Positions 8,776 through 17,853 are shown, counted from the first letter of the stretch. The stretch is DNA of 45,555 bases from Desulfocapsaceae bacterium (GCA_030065655.1 JASJDT010000008.1:1-45555); one strand, 5' to 3'. The notes: generated by a model from the letters alone, not told the origin. Numbers and translations: made by a program.

Positions 8776-9975
8776 CTAAATCGACAACCTTGGTGAGCGC
8801 AGGATAAGGGCGAGGATGATGCCCACGATGAATCCTGCCGCCAGGTTGAGGGCCAGGGTAAGACCCAGGATGATGAGTACGACGAACATATCCTGTCGGG
8901 TTTTAACATCTAGAATTGTTAGGGAGAGCTGGCAGCCGGCAAAAACCAGGAGCACTCCCAGAACGGACAAAGGAATGAAGTGCAGGACAGCTTGAATGTT
9001 CTGGCCGAATACGAGCACCAGGATGATGAAAATTGTGCCGATAATCAGGTTTGATCCACCTGTTCGGGCCCCGAACCGGTACCTGGATGCCAGCCCGCCC
9101 GCACCATGGCACATTGGTATGCCGCCGAGAAAAAAGGTGGCAAAATTGGCAAAGGCCATGGACAGACAGAGTGATCTGCCCGTCACTTTTTTACCTGTTT
9201 CCGGGAAATAGCTGGCAGAAAGATCGGCGTTGGCAATAATGGCATTGCCTATAGTCATGGGTATCTGGGGTAAGACGAGAACCAGCAGGGCGAAACTGAA
9301 ATCTGTGGCTGTCGGCAGGCCATAGGGAAGAAAATTTGGCAAAGACGGCTGGAAATTAAGGCTGTCGGCAACCACATTGTGCTGAAAGATTACCCCGACA
9401 ATTAAACCGATAGTAACGATGCTCACAGCTGCCGGTATTCGGCTGTTGTCATAGAGATACAGGGTAAGCGCCGAAAGAATTGCCCCAAGGACAATACCGA
9501 TGGGTAGCGGGCCGATGCTCTGAATACTAAGGTAAGGCTCTGCCAATTCATGAACAAGTTGAATGGGAGAGGTGCCCAGCATTAACTGGAGGCCTTTCAT
9601 GAGCAGCAATGTTCCCGTGGACAGCTGAACTCCGCGAACGACCGCGATTGGCATACGATTTTTCAGTGATGATATGATACCACTGCCACCAAGGGCGAAG
9701 AGGACCAGGGCTATAAGCAGACTGGAGGCCTGAATCTGGGTGGCGGTAATCCCTGAAGCCAAGGCATAAGCGGCAATCACCTTCATTGGTTCAACCGGGC
9801 TGGTAACTCTGAAATAAAGACCCGAGAAAATGTAGTAGAGGCCAAAGCAGAAAAACACACCTTTGGGATCCATGCCGTTTACCAGCACCATTCCCAGGGC
9901 CAGCGGCAGAATGGTGCCAAGATCACCAAGTGAACCGGAAAATTCCAATCGGTTGAAAATGAATTGTTTTGCCAT
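8776..9975 (-). CDS. MOT1-type sulfate/molybdate transporter
   Basis: 399 residues, about ten to twelve membrane segments. The conserved pair of MOT1/SulP-related transporters is present: FSGSLGDLGTILPLALGMV near the N-terminus and SPVEPMKVIAAYALA near residue 60, plus the repeat-half equivalents around LPQIPMTIGNAIIANADLSA and GGIPMCHGAGGLASRYRFGAR. No STAS domain follows, which agrees with MOT1 rather than SulP. It should import molybdate or sulfate across the inner membrane, both relevant to a sulfate reducer. It lies 95 bp downstream of trmO on the same strand and converges on the DJ-1-like gene. Confidence 0.85.
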   Translation of the reverse strand: MAKQFIFNRLEFSGSLGDLGTILPLALGMVLVNGMDPKGVFFCFGLYYIFSGLYFRVTSPVEPMKVIAAYALASGITATQIQASSLLIALVLFALGGSGIISSLKNRMPIAVVRGVQLSTGTLLLMKGLQLMLGTSPIQLVHELAEPYLSIQSIGPLPIGIVLGAILSALTLYLYDNSRIPAAVSIVTIGLIVGVIFQHNVVADSLNFQPSLPNFLPYGLPTATDFSFALLVLVLPQIPMTIGNAIIANADLSASYFPETGKKVTGRSLCLSMAFANFATFFLGGIPMCHGAGGLASRYRFGARTGGSNLIIGTIFIILVLVFGQNIQAVLHFIPLSVLGVLLVFAGCQLSLTILDVKTRQDMFVVLIILGLTLALNLAAGFIVGIILALILRSPRLSI

Positions 9976-10070
9976 GTTTATTTCTATTCTCTCCGCTTTT
10001 TCACTACCTTTCTGGCGATAACATGGTCGGGACTGAGCTGCTTAAGCCGACCGGAAGCCTGGAAATCATT

Positions 10071-10538
10071 TCAGGTAAATCGTGAATCAGATCTTTTTTG
10101 CCGAACTTCATTATCATCGGCAGTACACCAGCCTGATTTACTCACCTCGACAGTATCGAACTGGCGAATGTAGGGCTTGATGTCAAGAAGCGGTGTACCA
10201 TCTAGTATATCCACGCCACGGATAATGAGTTCGTTACCTTCCCGCTTCAGCAGTTCAACGATCGATAAACCGATGTGGTTGGGACGCAATGGCGATCTGG
10301 TGGCAAAAACGCCGCGGGGTTGATCATCCATAAACGGAACCACGGTCAATTCTTCCCGATCCGCGAGATGAAATGCATAGAGCAGATAAATATGGCTGAA
10401 CCCTTCAAGATCCGCAAGACCCTTCTCATACTTTATATCGACAATAACCCTGCCCTCGATATCAACTGCCCCCTTAGGCTGTATAGGCATTTCAACAAGC
10501 TCCTTAAAGGGTGATCTGATTATTCCTATCGGTTGCAT
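10071..10538 (-). CDS. trmO: tRNA N6-threonylcarbamoyladenosine methyltransferase TrmO (TsaA-like)
   Basis: 155 residues from the ATG at 10538, which has AAGAG 5-6 nt upstream; a TTG 12 codons earlier is less likely. The TsaA/TrmO beta-barrel is recognisable from QPIGIIRSPFKE, VDIEGRVIVD, LEGFSHIYLLYAFH, the signature GVFATRSPLRPNHIGLSIVEL, and ILDGTPLLDIKPYI. TrmO methylates t6A37 in threonine tRNA using S-adenosylmethionine. Some archaeal and bacterial members have other substrates. The C-terminal tail after SKSGWCTADD is short and basic. Confidence 0.9.
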   Translation of the reverse strand: MQPIGIIRSPFKELVEMPIQPKGAVDIEGRVIVDIKYEKGLADLEGFSHIYLLYAFHLADREELTVVPFMDDQPRGVFATRSPLRPNHIGLSIVELLKREGNELIIRGVDILDGTPLLDIKPYIRQFDTVEVSKSGWCTADDNEVRQKRSDSRFT

Positions 10539-10646
10539 GGCGACTCTTGAGCGTTGACCGGTATGATCAGGCAAAGTGGTTCATAATAGCATCGCTTTCA
10601 GAGAACTAGAAAACGAAAAAATATTCAATCATTGAATGACCACCCT

Positions 10647-10871
10647 AGCCCAGATTTCTCACCAGCCGGGGTTGCCGAGTATGCGAGGCGCGAAGCAAAA
10701 GGCTATAGTCGCCTATGTCTCTTGCTTTGGCAACACTGCAGACTCGGTGAGATCGGCTGGCCTTTGGTGAACAGTGTGTTGATTTGAGGAAGCAGAAAAT
10801 ATGAAGCCTAGAAGTTACAATCTCAATATATTTTTGGAAATTCAACACAATGTCCATGAGAAATCCGGGCT
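10647..10871 (+). repeat. Dispersed MITE-like element, family 1, copy 2 (complete)
   Basis: A complete 225-bp copy. Its ends are 15-bp terminal inverted repeats with one mismatch: AGCCCAGATTTCTCA (10647-10661) and TGAGAAATCCGGGCT (10857-10871). Inside are the same two hairpin modules as copy 1, with several base changes that keep pairing (for example CCAGCCGG against TCGGCTGG through a G-U). A TA precedes GCCC on the left, and TA follows GGGC at the right end of copy 1, which hints at TA target sites as in IS630/mariner-type MITEs; here the right flank is TG. No open frame. It ends 12 bp from the stop codon of the XRE regulator gene. Confidence 0.85.
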
Positions 10872-10882
10872 GATGCGTTCAA

Positions 10883-11911
10883 TTAATAAAAGACCGGTTC
10901 GGGGTGTTTCATGAGGTGATTGAGATTTTCGGCAAGTTTCTGTTCGAGATTGTACTTGCCGACCAGATTGAAAATTGTGTCTTTTAATACTTCAGGAAAA
11001 TTGTGAAGCTGTTCCGGGGGCACACCATTCTTGCTCATTTCCACTTCATTACGAAAATGAGCAACGATATGGGGAAGATCCGTGGTAAATCCCTCAAGCA
11101 TGCGTTTGTCGAACTCATTATCAAAACTGTGCAGTTTACGGCCCGGATAGGACACCTTGGGTGAGATCCCATCAACGTCCTGAATCATGAAGTGAAAATA
11201 GGGACAGCGCTCAATGATGAAAACTTTATGCTGGTCAGCACGTTTCAAAGAAAGTGACAGGGCATTGGCCAGATATTGCAGAGTGAGCTGACAGCGTCTT
11301 GGATTCTCTTTTCTAGGCACAGAGCCAAGGTGTCTCTCCAGATATTCACTAAAGCAAGTTTTACAAATATAGGTTTCAGAATAGTAGCCTGTTTTCAGGT
11401 TATGCTGAAAAATCTCCTGGCGTTCAAGGAGGATATGCTGAGTGAGACTGTATCTGAATACTGCCGCGGCATCATTGGATTCGTACGGATACTCTTTCAT
11501 CAGGTAAAGCTCATGCGGCATGAACACCCCGCTGGGGCGGTTTTTCACATAGACTTTGTTGCCACCGATCCGTTCCAGGGCAATGAGCAACAGATCGAAA
11601 TAGATGTGGTCATATTGCGGCAGGTTGCCGCCGACAATCCGGCGGGAACGATTATTTTTTAAAATGTCTGGTATATCGGCCACATGGAGCGGCTGATAGT
11701 CATACTGGTGAAGTATTCTGTTAATCTCCGAGATAGTATAGTTCAGGGCAAGCAGGATTGAGGTAATTTTATCCTTTCCGGGGCGGTTGATGTTTTTCCT
11801 GATCAATTTGGCAAGATAGGCATTGGACACACCGGAGGCTTGACTGATATTATTCAGGTTCAGTCCACTTTGCTCAATGATATTCTGCAGCGTTGCTGGA
11901 AAAAGGCGCAT
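10883..11911 (-). CDS. XRE-family HTH transcriptional regulator with large C-terminal domain
   Basis: 342 residues, with a GGAG ribosome site before the ATG at 11911. The N-terminal helix-turn-helix is LQNIIEQSGLNLNNISQASGVSNAYLAKLIRKN. The remaining 270 residues are an unrecognised domain containing a CKTCF pair (ICKTCFSEYLERH) and several His/Cys, perhaps a sensor. It is divergent from the M20 peptidase/ABC transporter operon with 199 bp between them, which holds a long palindrome, so it is the probable regulator of that operon and of itself. Family 1 repeat copy 2 lies immediately after its stop codon. Confidence 0.8.
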   Translation of the reverse strand: MRLFPATLQNIIEQSGLNLNNISQASGVSNAYLAKLIRKNINRPGKDKITSILLALNYTISEINRILHQYDYQPLHVADIPDILKNNRSRRIVGGNLPQYDHIYFDLLLIALERIGGNKVYVKNRPSGVFMPHELYLMKEYPYESNDAAAVFRYSLTQHILLERQEIFQHNLKTGYYSETYICKTCFSEYLERHLGSVPRKENPRRCQLTLQYLANALSLSLKRADQHKVFIIERCPYFHFMIQDVDGISPKVSYPGRKLHSFDNEFDKRMLEGFTTDLPHIVAHFRNEVEMSKNGVPPEQLHNFPEVLKDTIFNLVGKYNLEQKLAENLNHLMKHPEPVFY

Positions 11912-11981
11912 CCTGCGCTCCTTATTTGATTGTTAGTAATGGCAAGTACATACCATAGCATTGTTTTTTTCTTTTTTAAGT

Positions 11982-12020
11982 TTGAAATATTTTTTTATAT
12001 CGGTTAAGAAAATATTTCAA
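11982..12020. promoter_or_regulatory. 16-bp-arm palindrome between XRE regulator and M20 peptidase genes
   Basis: TTGAAATATTTTTTTA (11982-11997) and TAAGAAAATATTTCAA (12005-12020) are inverted repeats with one mismatch and a 7-nt spacer. The centre lies 90 bp from the XRE start and 110 bp from the peptidase start. Its place and symmetry suit an operator for the divergent regulator; an unlinked promoter element is the alternative. Confidence 0.5.
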
Positions 12021-12059
12021 CCACAGACTTCGCTCTTCTGTACATTACATATTCGCCTA

Positions 12060-12079
12060 CCCGACAGATCAGTGTCGGG
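12060..12079 (+). promoter_or_regulatory. Hairpin in the leader of the M20 peptidase gene
   Basis: CCCGACA-GATCAG-TGTCGGG is a perfect 7-bp stem with a 6-nt loop, ending 20 nt before the AAGGAG ribosome site. No T-run follows, so it is more likely a leader structure or protein-binding site than a terminator. Confidence 0.4.
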
Positions 12080-12110
12080 AGTAAAAATACAACAGTTGAA
12101 GGAGTAGACT

Positions 12111-13208
12111 TTGCCCACCCCTCCTCTGCAACAGGAAATACTCGAGCTCACCCAAGAGCTGATCAGGATTCCCTCGACCCACTCAAGACCCCAGGAAATC
12201 TGGAACTGCGCTTTCTATATTGAAAAATGGTTGAAAAGTAACAATATCCGTTATGAATTGCAGGAGTCGAATGGTATTCCCACCATCATGGTCCTGCCTG
12301 AAAAAGGTGCGGTCCCTGTGCTGCTGATGAGCCATTTTGACGTGGTTGAAGCAGACGATGAAATGATTTTTACGCCCCGGATAGAAGGTGACAAACTCTA
12401 TGGACGCGGTGCCATAGATGATAAATACGGGGTTGCCCTTTCCCTCATTCTTTACCGGGAGCATAAGCGAGCCTGTGAGGCCGGAGAAGGTAATTCCCAG
12501 GTGCCCTTTGGCCTGCTGTTTACCGGTGATGAGGAAATTGGCGGGGCCAATGGCGTGGCGGTTGCAGCCAAGCGGATTGCCACTGACTTTTTTCTAGCAA
12601 TAGATGGCGGCAGACCGGATCTGATTGTCACCAAAGAAAAGGGTATCATTCAGTTGGAGCTTGAAGCTCACGGTACTGCTGCTCATGCAGCCAGACCCTG
12701 GCTTGGCCAGAGTGCATTTGATATCCTTATGGATGATTACCAGAAAATGCAGAAACATTTTTCTTCTACTACTTCGGATCACTGGCACAGGACCATGGTT
12801 CTGACCAAATGTCATGCCGGCAACGGTTCAACCAATATCGTTCCCGAAAAGGCCAAAGCCATTTTTGATATCCGTTATACGGAAAAAGACAATGCTGAGG
12901 CACTGGTTGCCGACATTCGCCGAGAGGTTTCCTCCGATGTAACGGTGCATGCCCTGGAGCCTGTTTTCATCGGTCGGCCTTCACCCTATCTAGATCAGCT
13001 GGTAGCGCATTCCGGTGGTGCCAGAGTCGGCTTTGAACATGGAGCATCCGATGCCAGATATCTCTCGCAGCTTGGTATCCCAGGGGCTATCTGGGGCGCC
13101 GATGGTGAGATGACCCAGCATCGTCATGATGAACACATAGTTGTGCCGAGTATGCTACGGTTTTACGATTGTCTGGACGGATTTCTCAACACTATTCCAC
13201 ACGGGTAA
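12111..13208 (+). CDS. M20 family metallopeptidase (ArgE/DapE-type)
   Basis: 365 residues. The start is taken as TTG at 12111 because AAGGAG lies exactly 6 nt upstream and no ATG is near. Zinc ligands of the M20 family are seen in MSHFDVVEADD, GRGAIDDKYG and the TGDEEIGGANG pair of acidic residues, with a dimerisation (lid) domain between roughly 175 and 285 and the final His in the QHRHDEHI segment. It should hydrolyse dipeptides or N-acyl amino acids in the cytoplasm. It heads the ABC importer operon, 7 nt ahead of the first ATPase gene, so imported peptides are its likely substrate. Confidence 0.9.
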   Translation: MPTPPLQQEILELTQELIRIPSTHSRPQEIWNCAFYIEKWLKSNNIRYELQESNGIPTIMVLPEKGAVPVLLMSHFDVVEADDEMIFTPRIEGDKLYGRGAIDDKYGVALSLILYREHKRACEAGEGNSQVPFGLLFTGDEEIGGANGVAVAAKRIATDFFLAIDGGRPDLIVTKEKGIIQLELEAHGTAAHAARPWLGQSAFDILMDDYQKMQKHFSSTTSDHWHRTMVLTKCHAGNGSTNIVPEKAKAIFDIRYTEKDNAEALVADIRREVSSDVTVHALEPVFIGRPSPYLDQLVAHSGGARVGFEHGASDARYLSQLGIPGAIWGADGEMTQHRHDEHIVVPSMLRFYDCLDGFLNTIPHG

Positions 13209-13215
13209 ATTCCTG

Positions 13216-14214
13216 ATGAAGAGCGAACACCTTCTCGAAGTTCTGGATCTCAAGACCTCCTTTTATACCTTCGAAGGTGTTGCCCGTGCTGTCAATGGAG
13301 TTTCCTACTATCTGGACAAGGGTGAGACTCTGGGCATTGTCGGCGAGTCCGGTTGCGGCAAAAGCGTTACAGCCTCCTCCGTCATGCGCATTCTTCCCGA
13401 ACCGCCTGGTAAAATAGAAGGGGGAACGATTCTCTTTGACAACCAGGACCTTACCAAGCTCAGCCAGAAACAGATGCGCCGCATTCGAGGCGGTCGTATC
13501 GCCATGATTTTTCAAGAGCCGATGACCTCGCTCAATCCGGTTTTCACCATCGGCAACCAGATTTCGGAGATGTTTATTCTCCACAAGGGGATGAGTCGCC
13601 GGGAGGCGATGGAGGCCTCCGCCGATATGCTCGACAGGGTGCAGATTCCGGCACCAAAGGCACGTGTCCACGAATATCCCCATCAGCTTTCCGGCGGTAT
13701 GCGTCAGCGGGCTATGATAGCCATGGCTCTGGCCTGTGAACCGGAAATTCTCATTGCCGACGAGCCGACAACAGCTCTTGATGTTACTGTACAGGCGCAG
13801 ATTCTCGATATCATGCTCAAGCTCAAGGAAGATACCGGCACAGCCATCCAGATGATCACCCACGATCTGGGAGTTATCGCCGAGACCTCCAATCGAATAG
13901 TGGTGATGTATGCTGGAAAGGTTGTTGAGGAGGCTGGAACTGTGGAGCTGTTTACCAAAACACTGCATCCCTACACCAGGGGTCTGCTCGCTTCTATCCC
14001 CTTATTGGGCAGTAGGAGTGCCGGTACTCAGCAGAGCCTCAGCGAAATTAAAGGAACGGTGCCCAGCTTGTTTGAAATTCCGTCTGGCTGTGCCTTTCGT
14101 CAGAGATGTAAACATGCCATGAAGATCTGTGCCGAGCGTGAGCCAGAACTGGAACAGGTAGGTTCCGGTCATGCTGTACGTTGCTGGTTGCACATACCTC
14201 AGGAGAAAAGATGA
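13216..14214 (+). CDS. dppD: Peptide/nickel-type ABC transporter ATPase (OppD/DppD family)
   Basis: 332 residues from the ATG at 13216, in frame with a longer form that runs back into the peptidase gene. Walker [14 protein letters not shown]-loop [11 protein letters not shown], signature [15 protein letters not shown], Walker [15 protein letters not shown] and the H-loop THDLG are all intact. The C-terminal Opp-type extension has the Cys cluster [14 protein letters not shown] that binds an iron-sulfur or metal site in this family. It energises import with the second ATPase. Translation is probably coupled to the peptidase (7-nt gap, weak ribosome site). Confidence 0.93.
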   Translation: MKSEHLLEVLDLKTSFYTFEGVARAVNGVSYYLDKGETLGIVGESGCGKSVTASSVMRILPEPPGKIEGGTILFDNQDLTKLSQKQMRRIRGGRIAMIFQEPMTSLNPVFTIGNQISEMFILHKGMSRREAMEASADMLDRVQIPAPKARVHEYPHQLSGGMRQRAMIAMALACEPEILIADEPTTALDVTVQAQILDIMLKLKEDTGTAIQMITHDLGVIAETSNRIVVMYAGKVVEEAGTVELFTKTLHPYTRGLLASIPLLGSRSAGTQQSLSEIKGTVPSLFEIPSGCAFRQRCKHAMKICAEREPELEQVGSGHAVRCWLHIPQEKR

Positions 14215-15191
14215 GCACCTTGCTCCAGGCCGAAAATCTAGAAGTGCATTTTCCCATCAAAAAAGGGGTGTTCTCCCGAACGGTGGGGTATGTCTATGCT
14301 GTCGACGGGGTTGATTTTCATCTAAACAAAGGGGAAACCCTAGGTATTGTTGGTGAGTCCGGCTGTGGCAAGACCACCGCCGGCATGGCAGTTATGGGTC
14401 TTACTCCCGCCACCGGCGGTCGCATCATGTTTGCTGATCGCGACCTGGCCGCAATGCGGCGTTATGAGCTGAAAAAGCTGCGCAGCTCGATGCAGCTCAT
14501 CTTTCAGGACCCCTATTCGTCGCTGAACCCCCGCATGACTGTCAATCAGATAATTGCCGATCCCATGGATGTTCACGGCGTCTATCTTGGCCGGGAAAGA
14601 AAGGATCGGCTGGCCTTTCTTCTCGAAACCGTCGGCCTGACCCCCGAACAGGGGCGGCGCTATCCCCATGAGTTTTCCGGTGGTCAACGCCAGCGCATTG
14701 GTATCGCCCGCGCTCTGGCTCTCGACCCATCGATAATCATCGGCGATGAGCCGGTATCGGCCCTCGATGTCTCCATCCAAGCCCAGATTATCAACCTGCT
14801 GCTCAGGCTCAAACGGGAGTTTGACCTCTCCCTAATGGTTATTTCCCACGATCTTGCCGTGGTCGAGTATCTCTGCGACCGCATCATCGTTATGTATGTG
14901 GGAAAAATCATTGAGGAGGCAAAATATGCAGATCTTTATAAAACGCCGCTACACCCGTATACCCAGGCCTTGCTGTCAGCAGCACCGGTGTCGGATCCCC
15001 TGAGAGAGAAGAATCGGATCCTTCTCCATGGCGATGTACCAAGCCCGATTAATCCGCCGACGGGCTGCCGTTTTCATACGCGGTGTCCTAAACGTATGGA
15101 TATCTGTGACAAAGTGGAGCCGGAATTTACCGAGATGGGGGAAGGCCATCGAGTTGCCTGCCACCTCTATACTGCTGAGTCAGGCGTTTAA
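14211..15191 (+). CDS. dppF: Peptide/nickel-type ABC transporter ATPase (OppF/DppF family)
   Basis: 326 residues; the ATG overlaps the TGA of the preceding gene (ATGA) and has AGGAG upstream. Walker A GESGCGKTTAGMA, Q-loop LIFQDPYSSLNPRM (the hallmark of the OppF branch), signature FSGGQRQRIGIARAL, Walker B IIIGDEPVSALDVS and ISHDLAVVEYL are present. The C-terminal Cys motif CRFHTRCPKRMDIC matches that of its partner. The two ATPases form the cytoplasmic heterodimer of the importer. Confidence 0.93.
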   Translation: MSTLLQAENLEVHFPIKKGVFSRTVGYVYAVDGVDFHLNKGETLGIVGESGCGKTTAGMAVMGLTPATGGRIMFADRDLAAMRRYELKKLRSSMQLIFQDPYSSLNPRMTVNQIIADPMDVHGVYLGRERKDRLAFLLETVGLTPEQGRRYPHEFSGGQRQRIGIARALALDPSIIIGDEPVSALDVSIQAQIINLLLRLKREFDLSLMVISHDLAVVEYLCDRIIVMYVGKIIEEAKYADLYKTPLHPYTQALLSAAPVSDPLREKNRILLHGDVPSPINPPTGCRFHTRCPKRMDICDKVEPEFTEMGEGHRVACHLYTAESGV

Positions 15192-15300
15192 AGCTCTGCT
15201 GGCTGAGCTGGGAAACGAGGAGGAGAGATAATTCTTGATTGTTAGGAGAAGTATAATAGAGGAGTAAAGTACCATAAACGAACACCAAGGGAGGATTGAG

Positions 15301-16818
15301 ATGAAACGTCTGGCATTAAAAGGATTGTTATTATTTACCATCACTGCACTGCCGACCTCGGCGCTGGCTGCCGCCGATTTGGTCATCGCCACAGATGCCC
15401 CACCAAAATCGATGAATCCGCATGCCTATTCTTCTGATGCAAACCTGTCGTATATGTCTAATTTTTTTGATGGCCTGCTCCAGCGTAAAAGTCCGGATGG
15501 CAAATTAGCCCCGGCGCTGGCGACCGGCTGGGAGCGCGTAGACGGCGTCACCTGGAAATTTACTCTGCGTGAAGGCGTGAAATTCCACAACGGCAATGCT
15601 TTTGATTCAGCCGATGTGAAGTTCACTTTTACCAGGATGAAGGATCCCAAGTTTTCCAAACTGCTTAACATCGCCAATTCAATCGAAGCCATCGAAACAC
15701 CCGATGCCTACACGGTAATTTTTAAGACCAAAAAACCGGTGCCCTGGTTTGCCAATACCATGCATCAGAACTTTATCGTCGATAAAGAGTCCTCGGAAAA
15801 CAGGGATTCCGGTGATTACAACACCCGTCCCATCGGTACCGGTGCCTACACCTTTGTGGAATGGGTAAAAGGCTCCTATATTCGCATGCAGGCCAATCCA
15901 GATTACTGGGAAGGCGAGCCGAAGTACAAAACCGTCGACATCCGGCCAATCACCGAGGAGTCCACTCGTTTTGCCGCTTTGGCCGGTAAGCAGGTCGATA
16001 TCGTCAACGGTGTACCGGTGACCCTGTATGACAAGATCCAGAATATGCCGCATATCGAGCTGATCTCTCAGGCCGCTCGCCGGGCCATCTACATGGATAT
16101 TACCAACAAGCCGGGAACCCCGTTTGAAGATATTCGAGTGCGTCAGGCGATAGCTCATGCCATCAATGAGGAGCAGATAATCGAGAAGGTTATGCGGGGT
16201 CAGGCAACACTTGCCCATCAGGTGCCCGATGTTCCAACCATAGGCTACGATGAAACTCTTAAGCGACTGGACTATAATCCTGAGAAAGCCAAACAATTAT
16301 TGAAGGATGCGGGATATCCGGATGGATTTGAGATCACCATTGCCGGTCCTAATGACAGGTATATAAACGATGAAAAGATCTGCGAAGCCGTGGCCAAGTA
16401 TCTGGCCAAGATCGGTCTCAAAGTAAACCTCGATGTTAAACCGAAATCCATTTTCTTCGATGAGATTTCCGAATTCAAACATCATTTTTACCTGATCGGC
16501 TGGTTTGACGGTTCCTTCGACTTCGGTCGTTCCGCCGAGAAACTGTTGCACACTCCTGATCCGGATAAGGGGATGGGCGTGTATAACGGCACCTATTATT
16601 CCAATTCCGATATCGACAATATGATCATCGAGTCCTCATCAATTATTGACTTTAAAGAACGCGAAGAGGCACTGCAGACTGTCAACCGTAAATCGGTGGA
16701 GGATGTTGCCTGGATTCCGCTGCATTATCAACAGGACATCTTCGCAGTGATTAAAGGCAAAGGCATCAAGTTTACGCCGCGCTCCGATCGCTGGATTGTC
16801 GTCAAAGAAATAATGTAG
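15301..16818 (+). CDS. dppA: Periplasmic peptide-binding protein of the ABC importer (SBP family 5)
   Basis: 505 residues with a signal peptide: MKRLALKGLLLFTITALPTSALAAA, with cleavage near ALA. No lipobox, so it should be soluble in the periplasm. Family 5 features include the N-terminal SMNPHAYSSDANLSYMSNFFDGLL, REGVKFHNGNAFDSADVKFTF, and RQAIAHAINEEQI. AGGGAGG precedes the ATG. It lies 109 bp after the second ATPase gene and is separated from the permease gene by a very stable hairpin. The ligand may be dipeptides, oligopeptides or another small amphipathic compound. Confidence 0.93.
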   Translation: MKRLALKGLLLFTITALPTSALAAADLVIATDAPPKSMNPHAYSSDANLSYMSNFFDGLLQRKSPDGKLAPALATGWERVDGVTWKFTLREGVKFHNGNAFDSADVKFTFTRMKDPKFSKLLNIANSIEAIETPDAYTVIFKTKKPVPWFANTMHQNFIVDKESSENRDSGDYNTRPIGTGAYTFVEWVKGSYIRMQANPDYWEGEPKYKTVDIRPITEESTRFAALAGKQVDIVNGVPVTLYDKIQNMPHIELISQAARRAIYMDITNKPGTPFEDIRVRQAIAHAINEEQIIEKVMRGQATLAHQVPDVPTIGYDETLKRLDYNPEKAKQLLKDAGYPDGFEITIAGPNDRYINDEKICEAVAKYLAKIGLKVNLDVKPKSIFFDEISEFKHHFYLIGWFDGSFDFGRSAEKLLHTPDPDKGMGVYNGTYYSNSDIDNMIIESSSIIDFKEREEALQTVNRKSVEDVAWIPLHYQQDIFAVIKGKGIKFTPRSDRWIVVKEIM

Positions 16819-16846
16819 CCTTATCTCACTAACCCTGCAAAACCCG

Positions 16847-16871
16847 ATCGGGGGCCGTTAAGGCCCCCGAT
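16847..16871 (+). promoter_or_regulatory. Very stable hairpin between dppA and dppB
   Basis: ATCGGGGGCC-GTTAA-GGCCCCCGAT is a perfect 10-bp, GC-rich stem with a 5-nt loop. It ends 8 nt before the dppB ATG and no T-run follows. It probably stabilises the upstream dppA message or limits read-through and translation of the permease genes; dppB shows no ribosome site outside this structure. Confidence 0.7.
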
Positions 16872-16879
16872 ATCAGATA

Positions 16880-17845
16880 ATGGCAACCTACATCATCCGC
16901 AGACTGCTCCAGGGAATAATTGTCCTTTTGGCCGTTTCCACGGTATGCTTTGTGATGTTCAGATATACCGGTGATCCGGTGCTCATGCTTGCCGGCAAGT
17001 ATGCCACCCAGGAGGAACGGGAACATGTCCGGCATGTTTACGGCTTGGACAGACCGGTGCACGAGCAGTACATCAGTTTTCTCGGTGGCGTTCTCCAGGG
17101 AGATTTCGGCAAGTCGTATGTCAGCCAGATAGATGCCCTGGATATGATTCTGGAGCGCTTTCCGGCCACCTTCGAGCTGGCCTCTACGGCGATTATGATT
17201 TCCTTCATTTTCGGGGTCGGTCTCGGTGTAGTGGTATCTGTCTGGCCAAGTGGTTGGCTGAGCAGGACGATTATGGCCGGTTCACTGTTTGGCATTTCCA
17301 TTCCGACCTTCCTCATCGGTATCCTGCTGGTGATGTTTTTTTCCGTCTATATTGAAATTTTTCCCTCCTTCGGCAGGGGGGACACTGTCCAGATCGGTTT
17401 CTGGCGCACCGGCTTGCTGACCGCTTCTGGCTGGCAGCATATTCTATTGCCGGCCCTTACCTTGTCCGGCTATCAGCTGGCAGTACTTATCCGTCTGACC
17501 AGGGCGGGAATGCGGGAGACCCTTTCGGAGGAATACATCAAGACAGCCAAAGCCAAAGGACTATCTCCAGCGAAAGTGGTGCTCAAGCACGCCCTGCGTA
17601 ATGTGATGATCCCTGTGGTCACCATCACCGGTCTCTCCTTTGGTGAGCTGATCGCCTTCTCCATTGTCACCGAAACTATTTTTCAGTGGCCTGGCATGGG
17701 CAACCTGCTGCTCACTTCCATTTTTGAGACGGACCAGCCGATTATCGTTACCTATATCATGCTGGCAGCCTGCATAATTTTAACAATCAATATTTTAGTG
17801 GATGTTCTCTATGCTTTTCTTAACCCGAGGATTCGCTATGATTAG
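16880..17845 (+). CDS. dppB: ABC transporter permease (OppB/DppB family)
   Basis: 321 residues with six membrane segments. YIIRRLLQGIIVLLAVSTVCFVMFRYTGDP is the conserved N-terminus; GLDRPVHEQYISFLGGVLQGDFGKSY is a family hallmark; the EAA-loop lies at RAGMRETLSEEYIKTAKAKGLSPAKV. It builds one half of the inner-membrane channel. No ribosome site is recognisable and the GC-rich hairpin is directly upstream. The next gene, the partner permease, is 237 bp away because a family 2 repeat is inserted. Confidence 0.93.
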   Translation: MATYIIRRLLQGIIVLLAVSTVCFVMFRYTGDPVLMLAGKYATQEEREHVRHVYGLDRPVHEQYISFLGGVLQGDFGKSYVSQIDALDMILERFPATFELASTAIMISFIFGVGLGVVVSVWPSGWLSRTIMAGSLFGISIPTFLIGILLVMFFSVYIEIFPSFGRGDTVQIGFWRTGLLTASGWQHILLPALTLSGYQLAVLIRLTRAGMRETLSEEYIKTAKAKGLSPAKVVLKHALRNVMIPVVTITGLSFGELIAFSIVTETIFQWPGMGNLLLTSIFETDQPIIVTYIMLAACIILTINILVDVLYAFLNPRIRYD

Positions 17846-17853
17846 TTTCCATC

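Noticed and set aside
13192-13968. 258-codon minus-strand frame opposite dppD
   Set aside because: A shadow frame; the plus strand has all ABC ATPase motifs.
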